From: Ligaoa zhengdingensis
GTDB taxonomy: Bacteria; Bacillota; Clostridia; Oscillospirales; Ruminococcaceae
NCBI RefSeq assembly: GCF_014384885.1
Contig: NZ_JACRST010000010.1
Span: forward strand, 1-64,000
Length of the DNA: 64,000 nt
Reading direction: 5' to 3'
Made by a program: the position numbers and the translations under genes. Below the pieces are notes generated by a model, which saw only the letters and a list, made by a program, of their open reading frames with translations, was not told the DNA's origin and did not search any database. This document shows positions 1 through 8,884 of the stretch, in pieces. Every line of letters starts with the position of its first letter. The stretch's first letter is position 1.

Positions 1-205
1 GGGCAATGCCGAGGTAGACGCACGGCAGTGCGCAAGACGCTGTGCCCGTAGCCACAAGGCAGCAAGTAAGCCCCGCTGGCCAGCGGCAGGCCCAAGCTGG
101 GTCGGTTGCGCTACAGTGCACAAAACACTGTGCCCGTTGCTACGCGCCCAGAAACCCCCCGGGCGCCCCCTCCCCCGGGGCAGCCACATAAGAAATCTCC
201 GCTTC
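1..205. repeat. mosaic GC-rich repeat, partial copy at window edge
   Basis: No credible gene. The stretch carries modules seen again elsewhere in the window: an 'ggcaatgccgagg' block (also near 22466) and a block centred on 'caaaacactgtgcc' (also near 40607 and 56043). It reaches the window edge, so its full extent is unknown. Short frames through it are not conserved proteins. Confidence 0.75.
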
Positions 206-209
206 TCAA

Positions 210-992
210 CTAAAGCAGCGGAAAGCAGATCGAATTGGTGTAATCGTTGAGATAGAGCACCAGGTCGGTCTCCCCCACAGGCGCCAGGAACACCAGAGTG
301 CCCTCCACAAACCCGTCGGGCAGCAGGCGGCCGTACCCCAGCGCCGTGGCTGTGTCGAGGTCGGTCTCGAGCGAGGGGGTGAGGTTGCCGTTGGAATTGC
401 ACAGCTCAAAGTTGGCGGCGTCATAAGCCATGATATCTTCATACAGGTTGGTGATGCGCAGGGACACCACCACATACTCCTTGCCCTCGGGCGCGGGGTA
501 ATCCCAGGTGCCGTCGCTGCGGCTGGTGCCGAGCGACTCCACCCGCAGATACCGCGATTCGTTGGTATACTCCAGATGGAAGTCGTGGGGCAAAAAGTCG
601 TAGTATTCGTCGAACTCCTCCACGCCGCTCCTGGACGGCTCGGCGTTGCGCGCCACCCCGATCAGCAGCGCCATGCACCCGCTGAACAGCAGCACCGCAC
701 CCAGCACCACGGCCAGCACAATCAGCACCACCTTTTTGGTGCTGCTCTTTTTGGGCGGCGGCGCGGGTATGTACTGGTACCGCGGGGCCGCGTTGGAGAT
801 GCTCGCCGGCAGGCCGCACATCGGACACACATCGCCGCCCAGCAGCACCGCGCCGCAGCGCACACACCGCGCGGCCTCCCGTTCTGTCTGAGGGGTTTCT
901 TCCCCAGCGGCTTCCTGTTCCGCCGAAGCGGGCTCCGGGGGCGGGTTCTCCCCCGGCTGGCAGGAATTGCGGTTGTCGTAGAACTCCTCCAT
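210..992 (-). CDS. zinc-ribbon membrane-anchored protein, DUF4352-like
   Basis: A 260-residue protein. Cys43, Cys46, Cys56 and Cys59 form a CxxC...CxxC zinc ribbon in a Pro/Glu-rich N-terminus. One transmembrane helix spans about residues 88-112, followed by an extracytoplasmic domain of about 140 residues with a pattern like DUF4352 (a YVVV.LRITN strand). The usual reading of this architecture is a cytoplasmic zinc finger with an exported immunoglobulin-like domain; no function is known. GGAGG lies about 10 bases before the ATG. It is the last gene before the repeat at the window edge and 17 bp downstream of the bPH2 operon, so it may be co-transcribed with it. Confidence 0.75.
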   Translation of the reverse strand: MEEFYDNRNSCQPGENPPPEPASAEQEAAGEETPQTEREAARCVRCGAVLLGGDVCPMCGLPASISNAAPRYQYIPAPPPKKSSTKKVVLIVLAVVLGAVLLFSGCMALLIGVARNAEPSRSGVEEFDEYYDFLPHDFHLEYTNESRYLRVESLGTSRSDGTWDYPAPEGKEYVVVSLRITNLYEDIMAYDAANFELCNSNGNLTPSLETDLDTATALGYGRLLPDGFVEGTLVFLAPVGETDLVLYLNDYTNSICFPLL

Positions 993-1009
993 CTGAAAAC
1001 AGCCTCCTT

Positions 1010-2461
1010 CTATGCTTTCTCTCCCATCAGTTCCAAACCGAGCACCTGAATCGCCATGTCCTTATCGATGTTGCGGATGTGATGGCGGCGGCGCTTTTCC
1101 GAGATGGAGTAGATCAGCACATCGCATTTGTTATCCATCTTTTGAAATACGCTCTGCCGCAGGGTAATGTTGGCCGCTTTTTCGCGCGGCATCATTACTG
1201 TGTGTAAATAAAATCCACTAGAATAACGCAAAGTATAAATATCGTTGTGCCGCCCGATGCCTGAACTGGTAAAATCCAGGATACGCACAATCAAAAACAG
1301 GAACGCGGGCAGGCAGGACATAAAGCCCACCCAGTGGATGAAATCCGCCCAGGTGGGGAACACCCGGCCCAAAATGATGGCGGCGGCGGGCAGCAGCACG
1401 CAGGGCCAGAACGCGTCGTTCAAAAAGCGGAAGATCGCGCCCGGGTTGGGCTTTGCCTGGCGGCTGGTCAGCTTGAACTCGGGCAGCAGCAGGCTCAGGT
1501 GGCGCATCAGGTCGCGCGCGGCGGTCGCCGGAATCAATGCCGAGACGTCGTCCTCCATCTTGCCGTAACCCACCGCGTGGATGAACACCGAGTAGAGCCC
1601 CAACAGCTTGGTCAGCACGCTCTGGCGGATATCCACATAGTTGATCGCCTCCACAGCCACCGAGTAGCGCCGCAGGGTGAAGATGCCGCCCGAGATATTC
1701 AGCGCGCCCGCGCTGCGCCGCACGCGGAAATTTTTGTGCCGGATCAGGTTGCGCACAAAGGTGAACAGCCAGCCGAACAGCAGCAGATAAGCGATGGCGG
1801 CCGCGGCGGGCGGCAGGCCGAACGCCATCATGCGGGTGAAGGTTTCAAAGGTGCCGTAGATGCGGTTTTCCAGCTCCTCCCCCAACAGGGTGCCGGTCTG
1901 CGAGATGAAGGTGGAAAAAAAGATCACCCCGGCCAGCGAATTGGAGAGGATCGCGGACAGGGCCGCGATGTAGATGCCGCGCGGGGTGTATTCTCGGGGC
2001 AGATAGCTCTCTCCGGAGAGGCCCTCCTCGCGGTCCGCAAACAGCTCCTCGGCGTCCCGCCGCCGCAGGGTGAGGCGGATGTCCGCCTGGTCGAAGCCGC
2101 CCGCCTTGGTGTCCACCCGCAGGCGCACCGCGCCCAGCGGCCGCAGCCAGAAGGGGTAGGTGAGCGCCATTGTGTCCACCCGTGCGGCCGGGATGAGGGT
2201 GCGGCTGCGCCAGAAGATGCCGGCCTGCACAAACAGCCCCTCCGGCCTGCGCTCGTAGGTGAGCAGCCACCAGCGCGCCACCGCCAGCCCCACGATCAGC
2301 AGCAGGACGAGCAGGTCGAACCACGCGCCAGCCAGCCATCCGGCCAGGCCGTTGCGCAGCCCGGCCGCCACGCCGCGCAGCAGGGGCAGCAGCAGCAGGT
2401 AAAGAAAGCGCGACAGGTGCTCCAGCACCATGATGGGATGCGCGCGGTGCGCCTGGTTCAT
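1010..2461 (-). CDS. bPH2 (YdbT-like) multi-pass membrane protein
   Basis: The protein has 483 residues. The start is placed at the ATG that overlaps the upstream stop codon (ATGA at 2458-2461); a longer frame runs back into the previous gene and is rejected. Three regions resemble bacterial PH-like bPH2 domains (after RPEGLFVQ, after RHKNFRVR, and after GRHNDIYT), separated by paired hydrophobic helices. This is the YdbT-like arrangement of paired helices and cytoplasmic PH-like domains. B. subtilis YdbS/YdbT have been linked to bacteriocin resistance, but function here is inferred only from family. It is translationally coupled to the small YdbS-like partner. Confidence 0.75.
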   Translation of the reverse strand: MNQAHRAHPIMVLEHLSRFLYLLLLPLLRGVAAGLRNGLAGWLAGAWFDLLVLLLIVGLAVARWWLLTYERRPEGLFVQAGIFWRSRTLIPAARVDTMALTYPFWLRPLGAVRLRVDTKAGGFDQADIRLTLRRRDAEELFADREEGLSGESYLPREYTPRGIYIAALSAILSNSLAGVIFFSTFISQTGTLLGEELENRIYGTFETFTRMMAFGLPPAAAAIAYLLLFGWLFTFVRNLIRHKNFRVRRSAGALNISGGIFTLRRYSVAVEAINYVDIRQSVLTKLLGLYSVFIHAVGYGKMEDDVSALIPATAARDLMRHLSLLLPEFKLTSRQAKPNPGAIFRFLNDAFWPCVLLPAAAIILGRVFPTWADFIHWVGFMSCLPAFLFLIVRILDFTSSGIGRHNDIYTLRYSSGFYLHTVMMPREKAANITLRQSVFQKMDNKCDVLIYSISEKRRRHHIRNIDKDMAIQVLGLELMGEKA

Positions 2462-2910
2462 CCGTCCGCCTCCTCCACGCCCCTGCCCGTGGTGAACAGC
2501 TCCTGCATCATCTGCGCGTCCTGCCGCCGCACACAGGGCAGATACATCCAACCGCCCGCCGCCTGGAAGAAGATCGCGCACAGGCCGAACAGCTTTGGCA
2601 GCGGCAGAGTCACAATTGTAATATACTGAATGTTTTTAATTAATATCGATTTCCTTCTTGTATAAATTACGCCGCAGCGGATCACCAGCAGGTCGTCGCT
2701 GGCGGCATAGCTGAGCTTTTTATATTTGAGCGGATAGTACCAGAGGAACAGCGCGAGAAAGGCCGCCACCCACAGCCCGGTGAGGATGCACCACACCAGG
2801 GTGCCGGGCGCGAAGAACAGCGCCGACAAAAAGGAGGGCAGCAGCGCGCAGATACACAGGCGGATGCGCCAGACCAGCAGCGCCCGCGGGTCGATCCTGT
2901 GAAAATTCAT
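2458..2910 (-). CDS. bPH2 (YdbS-like) small membrane protein
   Basis: A 150-residue protein with two hydrophobic helices near the N-terminus followed by one bPH2 domain (DDLLVIRCGVIYTRRKSI). The start at 2910 (MNFHRID) is preferred over the ATG at 2916 because GGGAGGAGG sits 6 bases before it and directly abuts the earlier ATG. It is the upstream member of a ydbS/ydbT-type pair; the four-base stop/start overlap with the downstream gene supports a membrane complex made in fixed ratio. Specific function is not established. Confidence 0.75.
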   Translation of the reverse strand: MNFHRIDPRALLVWRIRLCICALLPSFLSALFFAPGTLVWCILTGLWVAAFLALFLWYYPLKYKKLSYAASDDLLVIRCGVIYTRRKSILIKNIQYITIVTLPLPKLFGLCAIFFQAAGGWMYLPCVRRQDAQMMQELFTTGRGVEEADG

Positions 2911-2946
2911 CCGCATCCTCCTCCCTGTAAAATCCCCCGCCGCGCG

Positions 2947-5115
2947 TCAAGACGCGGGCGCGCCCTGCTGGGCCCTCTTGATGGAAAGCGACAGGCGCCC
3001 CCGCCCAAGGTCCACGCCGATCACCATCACCTTGACGATGTCCCCCACCTTGACCACCTCGCTGGGGTGCTTGACATACCGCTTGCACAGCTCCGAGATG
3101 TGCACCAGGCCGTCCTCGTGCACCCCCACATCCACAAAGCAGCCGAAGTCGATCACATTGCGCACCGTGCCGTCCAGGATCATCCCCTCCTTGAGGTCCT
3201 CCAGCGACATCACGTCGGTGCGCAGCAAGGGCTTTGGCAGCTCGTCGCGCGGGTCGCGCCCGGGCTTTAAAAGCTCCTCGATGATATCCCGCAGGGTGGG
3301 TTCCCCCACCCCGGTCTGTTCGGCCAGGGCCGCGAGCCCCAGCTTGGCGGCGCGCTCGCGCATCTCCCCGATGCCGCCCGCCGCCACATCCGCGAGGGTG
3401 TAGCCGCACAGCTCGAGCAGCTTTTTCGCCGCGCCGTAGCTCTCGGGGTGCACCGAGGTGTTGTCCAGTACGTTTTTGCCGCCCGGCACCCGCAAAAAGC
3501 CCGCGCACTGCTCGAACGCCTTTTTGCCCAGCTTGGGCACCTTGAGCAGCTGGCGGCGCTCGCTGAACTCGCCGTTCTCCTCGCGGTAGGCGACGATGTT
3601 TTTGGCCACCGCGCTGTTCACCCCGGCCACATGCGCCAAGAGCGCGAACGACGCGGTGTTGAGGTCCACCCCCACCGAGTTGACGCAGCTCTCCACCACG
3701 CCGCCCAGCGCCTCGTCCAGGCGGGCCTTTGGCATGTCGTGCTGGTACTGCCCCACGCCGATCGCCTTGGGGTCGATCTTGACCAGCTCGGCCAGCGGGT
3801 CCTGCAGCCGCCGCGCGATCGAAACCGCGCTGCGCAGCGAAACGTCGTAGTCGGGGAACTCGTCCGCAGCCAGCTTGGAGGCGGAATAGACCGAGGCGCC
3901 CGCCTCGCTCACCACCATATAGGCCGCGCCGCAGTCGAGCTCCCGCAGCAGGCCGGCGATGAACACCTCGGATTCGTGCGATGCGGTGCCGTTGCCGATG
4001 GCGATGGTGGTGACGCCGTGCTTCTGGATCATGCGCCTGGTCACCCGCTTGGCCTCCTCCATCCGGCCCGCGCTGCCCAGGGTGGGGTAGATCACGCCGG
4101 TCTCGAGCACCTTGCCGGTGGGGTCCACCACCGCCAGCTTGCAGCCGGTGCGGTAACCCGGGTCGAGCCCCAGCGTCACCGAATTTTTGACCGGCGGCTG
4201 GGTGAGCAGGTGGCGCAGGTTGACGCCGAACACCTTGATGGCCTGCTCGGTCGCGGTCTCGGTGAGGGCCGCGCGGATTTCGCGCTCCAGCGAAGGGAAG
4301 ATCAGGCGGCGGTAGCCGTCCTCAGCCGCGGCGCGCACCACCGCGGAGGAGGGGTTCTCCCCCGCCACGAACCGGCTCAGCAGGATGCCCAGGCAGGCGG
4401 CCTCGTCCGCCTCCACCGAAACCTTGAGGAAGCCCTCGCGCTCCCCGCGGTCGATGGCCAGCACCCGGTGCCCCGCGATGCGCGCCACGGGCTCGGAAAA
4501 CTCCCGGTACATCTCGTAAACGCCCAGGTCCTCCTGCGCGCCCGCCGCGCGCACCACGCCGAATTTCATCAGGTATTGCCGCAGCAGCCTCCGGCAATCC
4601 GCGTTGTCCGAGATCGCCTCCGCGATGATATCCTGCGCGCCCGCCAGCGCGCCGGCCGCGTCGGGCACCCCGTTTTCCTCGGAAATATAGGCCGCGGCCG
4701 CCCCCAACGGGTCGAAGCCGGGGTTCTGCTCCATAATCGCCAGCGCCAGCGGCTCCAGCCCCCGTTCGCGGGCCACGCTCGCGCGGGTCTTGCGCTTGGG
4801 CTTATACGGCCGGTAGATATCCTCCACCTCGGCCAGCGTCTTGGCGTCGGCCAGCGCCCGTTCGATCTCCGGGGTCATCTTCTCCAGCGCGCCGATCGAC
4901 GCGGCGACCTCCTCCTTGCGCTTTTGCAGGCCGCGCAGGTAGGCCAGCCGCTCGGACAGCTCGCGCAAAATCTGGTCGTCCAGCGAACCGGTGAGCTCCT
5001 TGCGGTAGCGCGCGATAAATGGGATGGTGTTGCCCTCGTCGATCAGGCGCACGGTGTTCTCCACCTGCTGCGCGCGCAGCGAAAATTCTTCTGTTAACTG
5101 CTCTTTGATATCCAT
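2947..5115 (-). CDS. tex: Tex family S1 RNA-binding protein
   Basis: A 722-residue protein of the Tex/YhgF family, which binds nucleic acid and affects transcription and stress tolerance in other bacteria. In order it shows the helical Tex N-terminus, the YqgF-like RNase H fold (LGLDPGYRTGCKLAVVDPTG), tandem helix-hairpin-helix motifs (HVAGVNSAVAKNIVAYR), and a C-terminal S1 domain (about residues 640-715, GMILDGTVRNVIDFGCFVDV). Length is as expected. The start MDIKEQL at 5115 has GAGGG upstream; a longer frame adds 20 unconserved residues. The gene stands alone, 36 bp from the bPH2 operon, in leading-strand orientation. Confidence 0.95.
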   Translation of the reverse strand: MDIKEQLTEEFSLRAQQVENTVRLIDEGNTIPFIARYRKELTGSLDDQILRELSERLAYLRGLQKRKEEVAASIGALEKMTPEIERALADAKTLAEVEDIYRPYKPKRKTRASVARERGLEPLALAIMEQNPGFDPLGAAAAYISEENGVPDAAGALAGAQDIIAEAISDNADCRRLLRQYLMKFGVVRAAGAQEDLGVYEMYREFSEPVARIAGHRVLAIDRGEREGFLKVSVEADEAACLGILLSRFVAGENPSSAVVRAAAEDGYRRLIFPSLEREIRAALTETATEQAIKVFGVNLRHLLTQPPVKNSVTLGLDPGYRTGCKLAVVDPTGKVLETGVIYPTLGSAGRMEEAKRVTRRMIQKHGVTTIAIGNGTASHESEVFIAGLLRELDCGAAYMVVSEAGASVYSASKLAADEFPDYDVSLRSAVSIARRLQDPLAELVKIDPKAIGVGQYQHDMPKARLDEALGGVVESCVNSVGVDLNTASFALLAHVAGVNSAVAKNIVAYREENGEFSERRQLLKVPKLGKKAFEQCAGFLRVPGGKNVLDNTSVHPESYGAAKKLLELCGYTLADVAAGGIGEMRERAAKLGLAALAEQTGVGEPTLRDIIEELLKPGRDPRDELPKPLLRTDVMSLEDLKEGMILDGTVRNVIDFGCFVDVGVHEDGLVHISELCKRYVKHPSEVVKVGDIVKVMVIGVDLGRGRLSLSIKRAQQGAPAS

Positions 5116-5340
5116 GTCGCTTTGTCCCTCACGATTGTAAATCCCTGTTGTTGGGTCAAACCTAGTATACCACAAAAGAGCCCCGCACCGCGACCTTTTT
5201 CAAAAGTTTACGCGGAGGAGGCGCCGTTCAGAATATTTTACCATTTTTCTTTCCAAGAGATTGACAGCCCGCGGCGAATGATGTAAACTTAATTTGATCA
5301 GTTTGATTTCTCCTCCTATATTCGATAGAAATAGTTTAAC

Positions 5341-5382
5341 ACTGCAAAAGGAACGGTACCGCCGTTCCTTTTGCAGTTTTTT
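5341..5382 (-). terminator. strong hairpin downstream of PAP2 gene
   Basis: A perfect 16-bp stem (5341-5356 with 5362-5377) and a 5-base loop. The U-run is better on the plus strand (5378-5382), but the only gene ending here is the minus-strand PAP2 gene, so a bidirectional or RNA-stabilising role is likely. Confidence 0.75.
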
Positions 5383-5388
5383 GTCTTT

Positions 5389-6228
5389 TCACCAGCGCAG
5401 CTTGACGAACAACAGCGGGCAGAGATAAAACGCCGCGAAAGCCACCGCCCCGTACTCCACCGCCTTGAGAGGCAGCAGGTCGGGCAGCAGGAAACCCAGG
5501 CCGAGCTTGACCGCCGCCACCACCAGCAGGCCGAACAGCTCCCGGCGCAGCCGCGCGCGCAGGGTGCGCCTCACCGGCGGGAACCGCACAAAGCGGTGCT
5601 CCAGCGGGATGGCGGCAGCATACCCCACCAACAGGCCGTAGCCCTTGACAAAGTCCGCGTCGTGCCACAGCAGCACCAGCGGCAGAAACGCCGCAGCCAA
5701 CACCAAACAGGCGCGCTCCCGCCCGCGTTCATTGAAGTTGCTGAACAGCAGGTAGACGAGCACCGCGCAAAGCAGGCCGAGCACCGCGCCCACCAATACA
5801 TCCTTGGGCCAATGCACCCCCAGATAAAGCCGCGACAGGGCGACCAGCACCACCACCAGCGCGGCGGCGAAGGCTGTACCGGCGCGCCGCGCGCGGATGG
5901 CGATCGACCCGAACAGGGCGGCGGCGGTCTGGGTGTGGCCGCTGGGGAACGACGCGCCGGTTGCGGTTTCCACCCGCAACGAGCGCACCCCCTCCTGCCC
6001 GATCGGGCGAGGGAAGTTGCAGATATTTTTCACCAGGCCGTTGGCGTTGACGCTCAACAGCAGCGAAAAGGTCATATACTCGCCGGTCTCTTTATCGAGC
6101 AGCCAATAGACTACCGTGATCGCCAACACGGCTGCGACCGGCTCGCCCAGCATGGTGACGCCGATTGCCAGGTAATCGAGGAACAGGTTGGCAACCGACT
6201 GGATTGCCAGCAGGATCGATAGCTCCAT
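5389..6228 (-). CDS. PAP2-family membrane phosphatase
   Basis: A 279-residue integral membrane protein with about six hydrophobic helices. The three-part PAP2 (phosphatidic acid phosphatase type 2) signature is present: KNICNFPRP, SFPSGHTQ and SRLYLGVHWPKDV, containing the catalytic histidines and arginine. Such enzymes dephosphorylate lipid phosphates such as phosphatidate or undecaprenyl pyrophosphate at the outer membrane face; the substrate cannot be chosen from sequence. GGAGG lies 6 bases before the ATG. It is monocistronic, between a hairpin at 5341 and the DUF1015 terminator at 6325. Confidence 0.9.
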   Translation of the reverse strand: MELSILLAIQSVANLFLDYLAIGVTMLGEPVAAVLAITVVYWLLDKETGEYMTFSLLLSVNANGLVKNICNFPRPIGQEGVRSLRVETATGASFPSGHTQTAAALFGSIAIRARRAGTAFAAALVVVLVALSRLYLGVHWPKDVLVGAVLGLLCAVLVYLLFSNFNERGRERACLVLAAAFLPLVLLWHDADFVKGYGLLVGYAAAIPLEHRFVRFPPVRRTLRARLRRELFGLLVVAAVKLGLGFLLPDLLPLKAVEYGAVAFAAFYLCPLLFVKLRW

Positions 6229-6324
6229 AACGTACCTCCGTGGAATGACCGGTGTGATTTTTTATTGCAGAGCAATAAAAAACTTATCCTGATGGCCGCG
6301 ACCCGGGGATGGGCCGAATGGTCG

Positions 6325-6349
6325 AAAAAATAGCCTGCGGCTATTTTTT
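6325..6349 (-). terminator. intrinsic terminator of the DUF1015 gene
   Basis: An 11-bp stem AAAAAATAGCC/GGCTATTTTTT with a 3-base loop. On the minus strand it ends in a U-run. It directly abuts and overlaps the TAA stop (6348-6350) of the DUF1015 gene, so stop codon and terminator are merged. Confidence 0.85.
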
Positions 6350-7622
6350 ATGCGAAGCGGTTCATCACCAGGCCGGTGATCAGCTTGGGATAGAAGTAGG
6401 TGCTCTTCTGAGGCATCTTCTCGCGCGCCGCAGCCACCGCCGCGATCTCGCTGACGCGGGTGGGGTTGATGAGGAACGCGCAGTTGGCCTCGCCGCCGTC
6501 CACCGCCTTCATCGCGTCGGCGGCGTCGCGGGTATAGCGCAGGTTGAGCTGGTTGGCCATGTTTTCCTTATCGATGCCGAAGATGCGTTCGAGCACCAGC
6601 GTGTGCAGAATGGACACATCGAGCTGTTTGCCGGCCTCGCTCTTGCCCGGCAGCAGCTCGTCCATCACAGCGGTATCCTTGAGGGTGAGCTGATGCCACA
6701 CCGGCGTGCCGGTGTACAGCACAAAACTCTTTTCGCCCCGCGCATACGCCGCATCCAACGCCGCCTGCGGGTCGCCCATGCCCTCGGTCACGGTGAAATA
6801 GGCCGCGCAATCGGCCAACACCTGTTCTTTGTCGAACCGATCGAGGTTTTTCACCACGCGGTGGGTCGGGAACACCACCAGGCCTTCGTTTTCCATGCTC
6901 ACCAGCATCATCATCACATAGTTGGCCGGATCGTCCTCCTCCAGCGCCCTGCCCTGCGCACGCAGGTGGTCGCGGTAGTTGAGGGCGGTCTCATAGCGGT
7001 GATGGCCGTCCGCGATGTACGCTTTTTTGTCCCGCATCAGGCCGCAGAGCTGTTCCGCCGCGGCCTCGTCGTACACGCACCACAGCCGGTGGATCACCCC
7101 ATCCTCGGCGGTGAAGTAGACATCCGGCTCGCGCGCGGACAGCGCGTCGATCAACCCGGCCACGCCGCGGTCCTCGTCGAAATAGAGGGAATAGATCTGG
7201 CTAAAGTTGCAGTCGGTTGCCTTCATCAGCTCAAAGCGGTCGGCCTTGGCCTTCGAGAGAGTCTCCTCGTGCGGCAGTACGACCCCCTCGGAAAACGGGG
7301 TGAGCTTCACCCGCGAGATAAAGCCTTTCACCCGCTTCACCTGGCCCAGCGCGGTGAATTCCTCCTCGTAAATATAGATGCCCGCGCGGTCATCCTGGCG
7401 CAGCACCCCCTGCTCCAGCCAGCTTTGCAGCGTGCAGCCCGCCTCGTTGTAGGGATGCTCCCCGCGGGGCAGCTCCAGCCGGATGATGTTATGGGGGTTG
7501 GCGGCGAGATATCCCTCGCGCTGCTCGTCGCTGATGATATCATAGGGCGGGCAGCAAAGGGTGTTGATCTCCCCCGCCTGCTCGGTAAAGCGCAGGGCGC
7601 GGAACGGCTTGATTTCTGGCAT
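6348..7622 (-). CDS. DUF1015 family protein
   Basis: A 424-residue soluble protein of the DUF1015 (COG4198) family; characteristic stretches are CCPPYDIIS near the N-terminus and ADGHHRYETAL in the middle. The family is common in Clostridia and uncharacterised biochemically, though often placed near amino-acid or serine metabolism genes. The start MPEIKPFRAL at 7622 is chosen because GAGGTG lies 7 bases upstream; a frame from 7652 adds ten unlikely residues. A promoter (agtcaa 7693-7698 / attttA 7671-7676 on the complement) and an inverted repeat in the leader precede it. Confidence 0.9.
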   Translation of the reverse strand: MPEIKPFRALRFTEQAGEINTLCCPPYDIISDEQREGYLAANPHNIIRLELPRGEHPYNEAGCTLQSWLEQGVLRQDDRAGIYIYEEEFTALGQVKRVKGFISRVKLTPFSEGVVLPHEETLSKAKADRFELMKATDCNFSQIYSLYFDEDRGVAGLIDALSAREPDVYFTAEDGVIHRLWCVYDEAAAEQLCGLMRDKKAYIADGHHRYETALNYRDHLRAQGRALEEDDPANYVMMMLVSMENEGLVVFPTHRVVKNLDRFDKEQVLADCAAYFTVTEGMGDPQAALDAAYARGEKSFVLYTGTPVWHQLTLKDTAVMDELLPGKSEAGKQLDVSILHTLVLERIFGIDKENMANQLNLRYTRDAADAMKAVDGGEANCAFLINPTRVSEIAAVAAAREKMPQKSTYFYPKLITGLVMNRFA

Positions 7623-7650
7623 AAACGGCACCTCATCTTTTTTATTTGTC

Positions 7651-7698
7651 AATAGAAACTTCTCATTTCTATTTTAGGGAATCCCGCGGACAAGTCAA
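7651..7698 (-). promoter_or_regulatory. promoter and leader inverted repeat of DUF1015 gene
   Basis: Minus-strand -35 TTGACT (7693-7698), 16-bp spacer, -10 TAAAAT (7671-7676). Immediately downstream AATAGAAA and TTTCTATT form an inverted repeat (7651-7673) overlapping the start of transcription, a possible operator. Confidence 0.6.
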
Positions 7699-7856
7699 GG
7701 AAAATTGCGGAATTTCGAGAAAGTGATACTTTTATGGCGCACAAACCGCCGCTGTAAGCCCGGCCGGATCGCGGCTGACAACAAGCCGCGCCTTGATGAA
7801 TATGATGACAACAGGGAGATTCCCATTTCGATCAAATAAAGAAAGGAAGTGACCCC

Positions 7857-8495
7857 TTGTCGGAGCATTATCCGTTTCAAAAGCTCAGCCTGCCCTACCA
7901 CTATGCCGGTCTTGCGCCCACCATCAGCCCGAACACGCTGTATATACATGACGCCACACTGTTGGCAGGGTATGTGGATACCCTCAATTTCCTGGTGGCC
8001 CAGTATCCGCAGTATCATGACTGGAGCCTGGAACATCTCATCACCGGCAAGCTGTTGATGCCCGAAACCGACCGGCTGCGCATCCAGAACTATGCGGGCG
8101 CGGTTTTTAACCACCGGCTGTTCTTTGAGCGCGCCTGCCCCAAAGGTTCCAGCAAGCCCGGCCCGCATCTGTCCACCGCGATTGCCAACCGCTACGGTTC
8201 TATGGCGCAGTTCCAGCAGTTGTTCCAACAGGCTGCGCACAGCATCTTTGGCGCGGGATGGGTGTGGCTCAACACCGACAGCGAAGGCAACCTGCACATC
8301 GCCATCACCAGCGACAACGCAGCCCCGGCCCTGCATGTGTTCACTCCCATCCTTGTGCTGGATGTGTGGGAGCACGCCTATTTCCTGCAATTCCCGGCCC
8401 AGCTCGACCGGTACATCCAAACTTGGTTTACCCTCATCAATTGGGATAAGGCCGAAGAGGCGTTTTTGCAGGCGACCAGCGGCAAACAAAGCTAA
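7857..8495 (+). CDS. Fe/Mn superoxide dismutase-like protein
   Basis: A 212-residue protein of the iron/manganese superoxide dismutase fold. It starts at TTG, with AGGAAGT six bases upstream. All four metal-ligand positions can be aligned: His in YIHDATLL, His in VFNHRLFF, and Asp/His in DVWEHAY; the Gly-Trp core GAGWVWL is also present. The normally invariant His-His pair after the first ligand (KHHQTYV in E. coli) is replaced by Leu-Leu here (TLLAGYV), while the Tyr34 equivalent is kept. It may be a bona fide but divergent dismutase or a relative with altered activity. It is the only large plus-strand gene left of the origin. Confidence 0.8.
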   Translation: MSEHYPFQKLSLPYHYAGLAPTISPNTLYIHDATLLAGYVDTLNFLVAQYPQYHDWSLEHLITGKLLMPETDRLRIQNYAGAVFNHRLFFERACPKGSSKPGPHLSTAIANRYGSMAQFQQLFQQAAHSIFGAGWVWLNTDSEGNLHIAITSDNAAPALHVFTPILVLDVWEHAYFLQFPAQLDRYIQTWFTLINWDKAEEAFLQATSGKQS

Positions 8496-8571
8496 GGCCC
8501 GGCTGTGAAAGCCCTTCTACCAAAAGATATATTCATTTGACAGCAGAAAAAAATACCGCTATAATAAAATC

Positions 8572-8661
8572 AAAGGGACACTGTCAGCAGACGGTTAGCC
8601 CCAAAGATTTGGTTAAAGAATAACCGCTACTTCTTGGCTGGAGGGGCGGTTATTTCTTTTT
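8572..8661 (+). ncRNA. type I antitoxin RNA, cassette 1
   Basis: Promoter TTGACA (8537-8542), 17-bp spacer, TATAAT (8560-8565), giving a predicted start near 8572. The RNA ends at a hairpin AATAACCGC/GCGGTTATT (8619-8627/8646-8654) with a U-run to 8661. It is antisense to the 3' end of the toxin mRNA, including the last codons and terminator. Assigned by layout, as in TxpA/RatA-type systems; no direct family match was run. Confidence 0.75.
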
Positions 8662-8721
8662 GATTGCAATTATGTATCCGGTTGCTGCGATCAACACGAG
8701 GATGACCCAACCATATTCCAT
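8650..8721 (-). CDS. putative holin-like type I toxin, cassette 1
   Basis: A 23-codon minus-strand frame: MEYGWVILVLIAATG, a short hydrophobic tail, then KKK and stop. AGGGGG lies 8 bases before the ATG. One membrane helix with a C-terminal triple lysine is the hallmark of clostridial holin-like toxins of type I systems, which depolarise the membrane when overproduced. Its promoter is TTGTCA (8808-8813), 17 bp, TATCAT (8785-8790). The peptide differs from those of cassettes 2-4. Too short for default gene callers. Confidence 0.75.
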   Translation of the reverse strand: MEYGWVILVLIAATGYIIAIKKK

Positions 8722-8784
8722 AAGCAACGCCCCCTTTCAGGGGCAAGACTTAACCGCCTGCCGTTTGCGACAGTGTCCGCCGCT

Positions 8785-8813
8785 ATGATATCATAGCCCG
8801 CTCATTTTGACAA
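8785..8813 (-). promoter_or_regulatory. toxin promoter, cassette 1
   Basis: Minus strand: TTGTCA, 17-bp spacer, TATCAT. The leader that follows contains GGACACTGTCGCAAACGG, which is an inverted copy of the antitoxin start region. Confidence 0.7.
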
Positions 8814-8884
8814 GCAACGCCTAAGGCCACCGCCCCAGCGCAAATCCATTTGACAGCACGAAAAAATTCCGCTATAATAAAACC

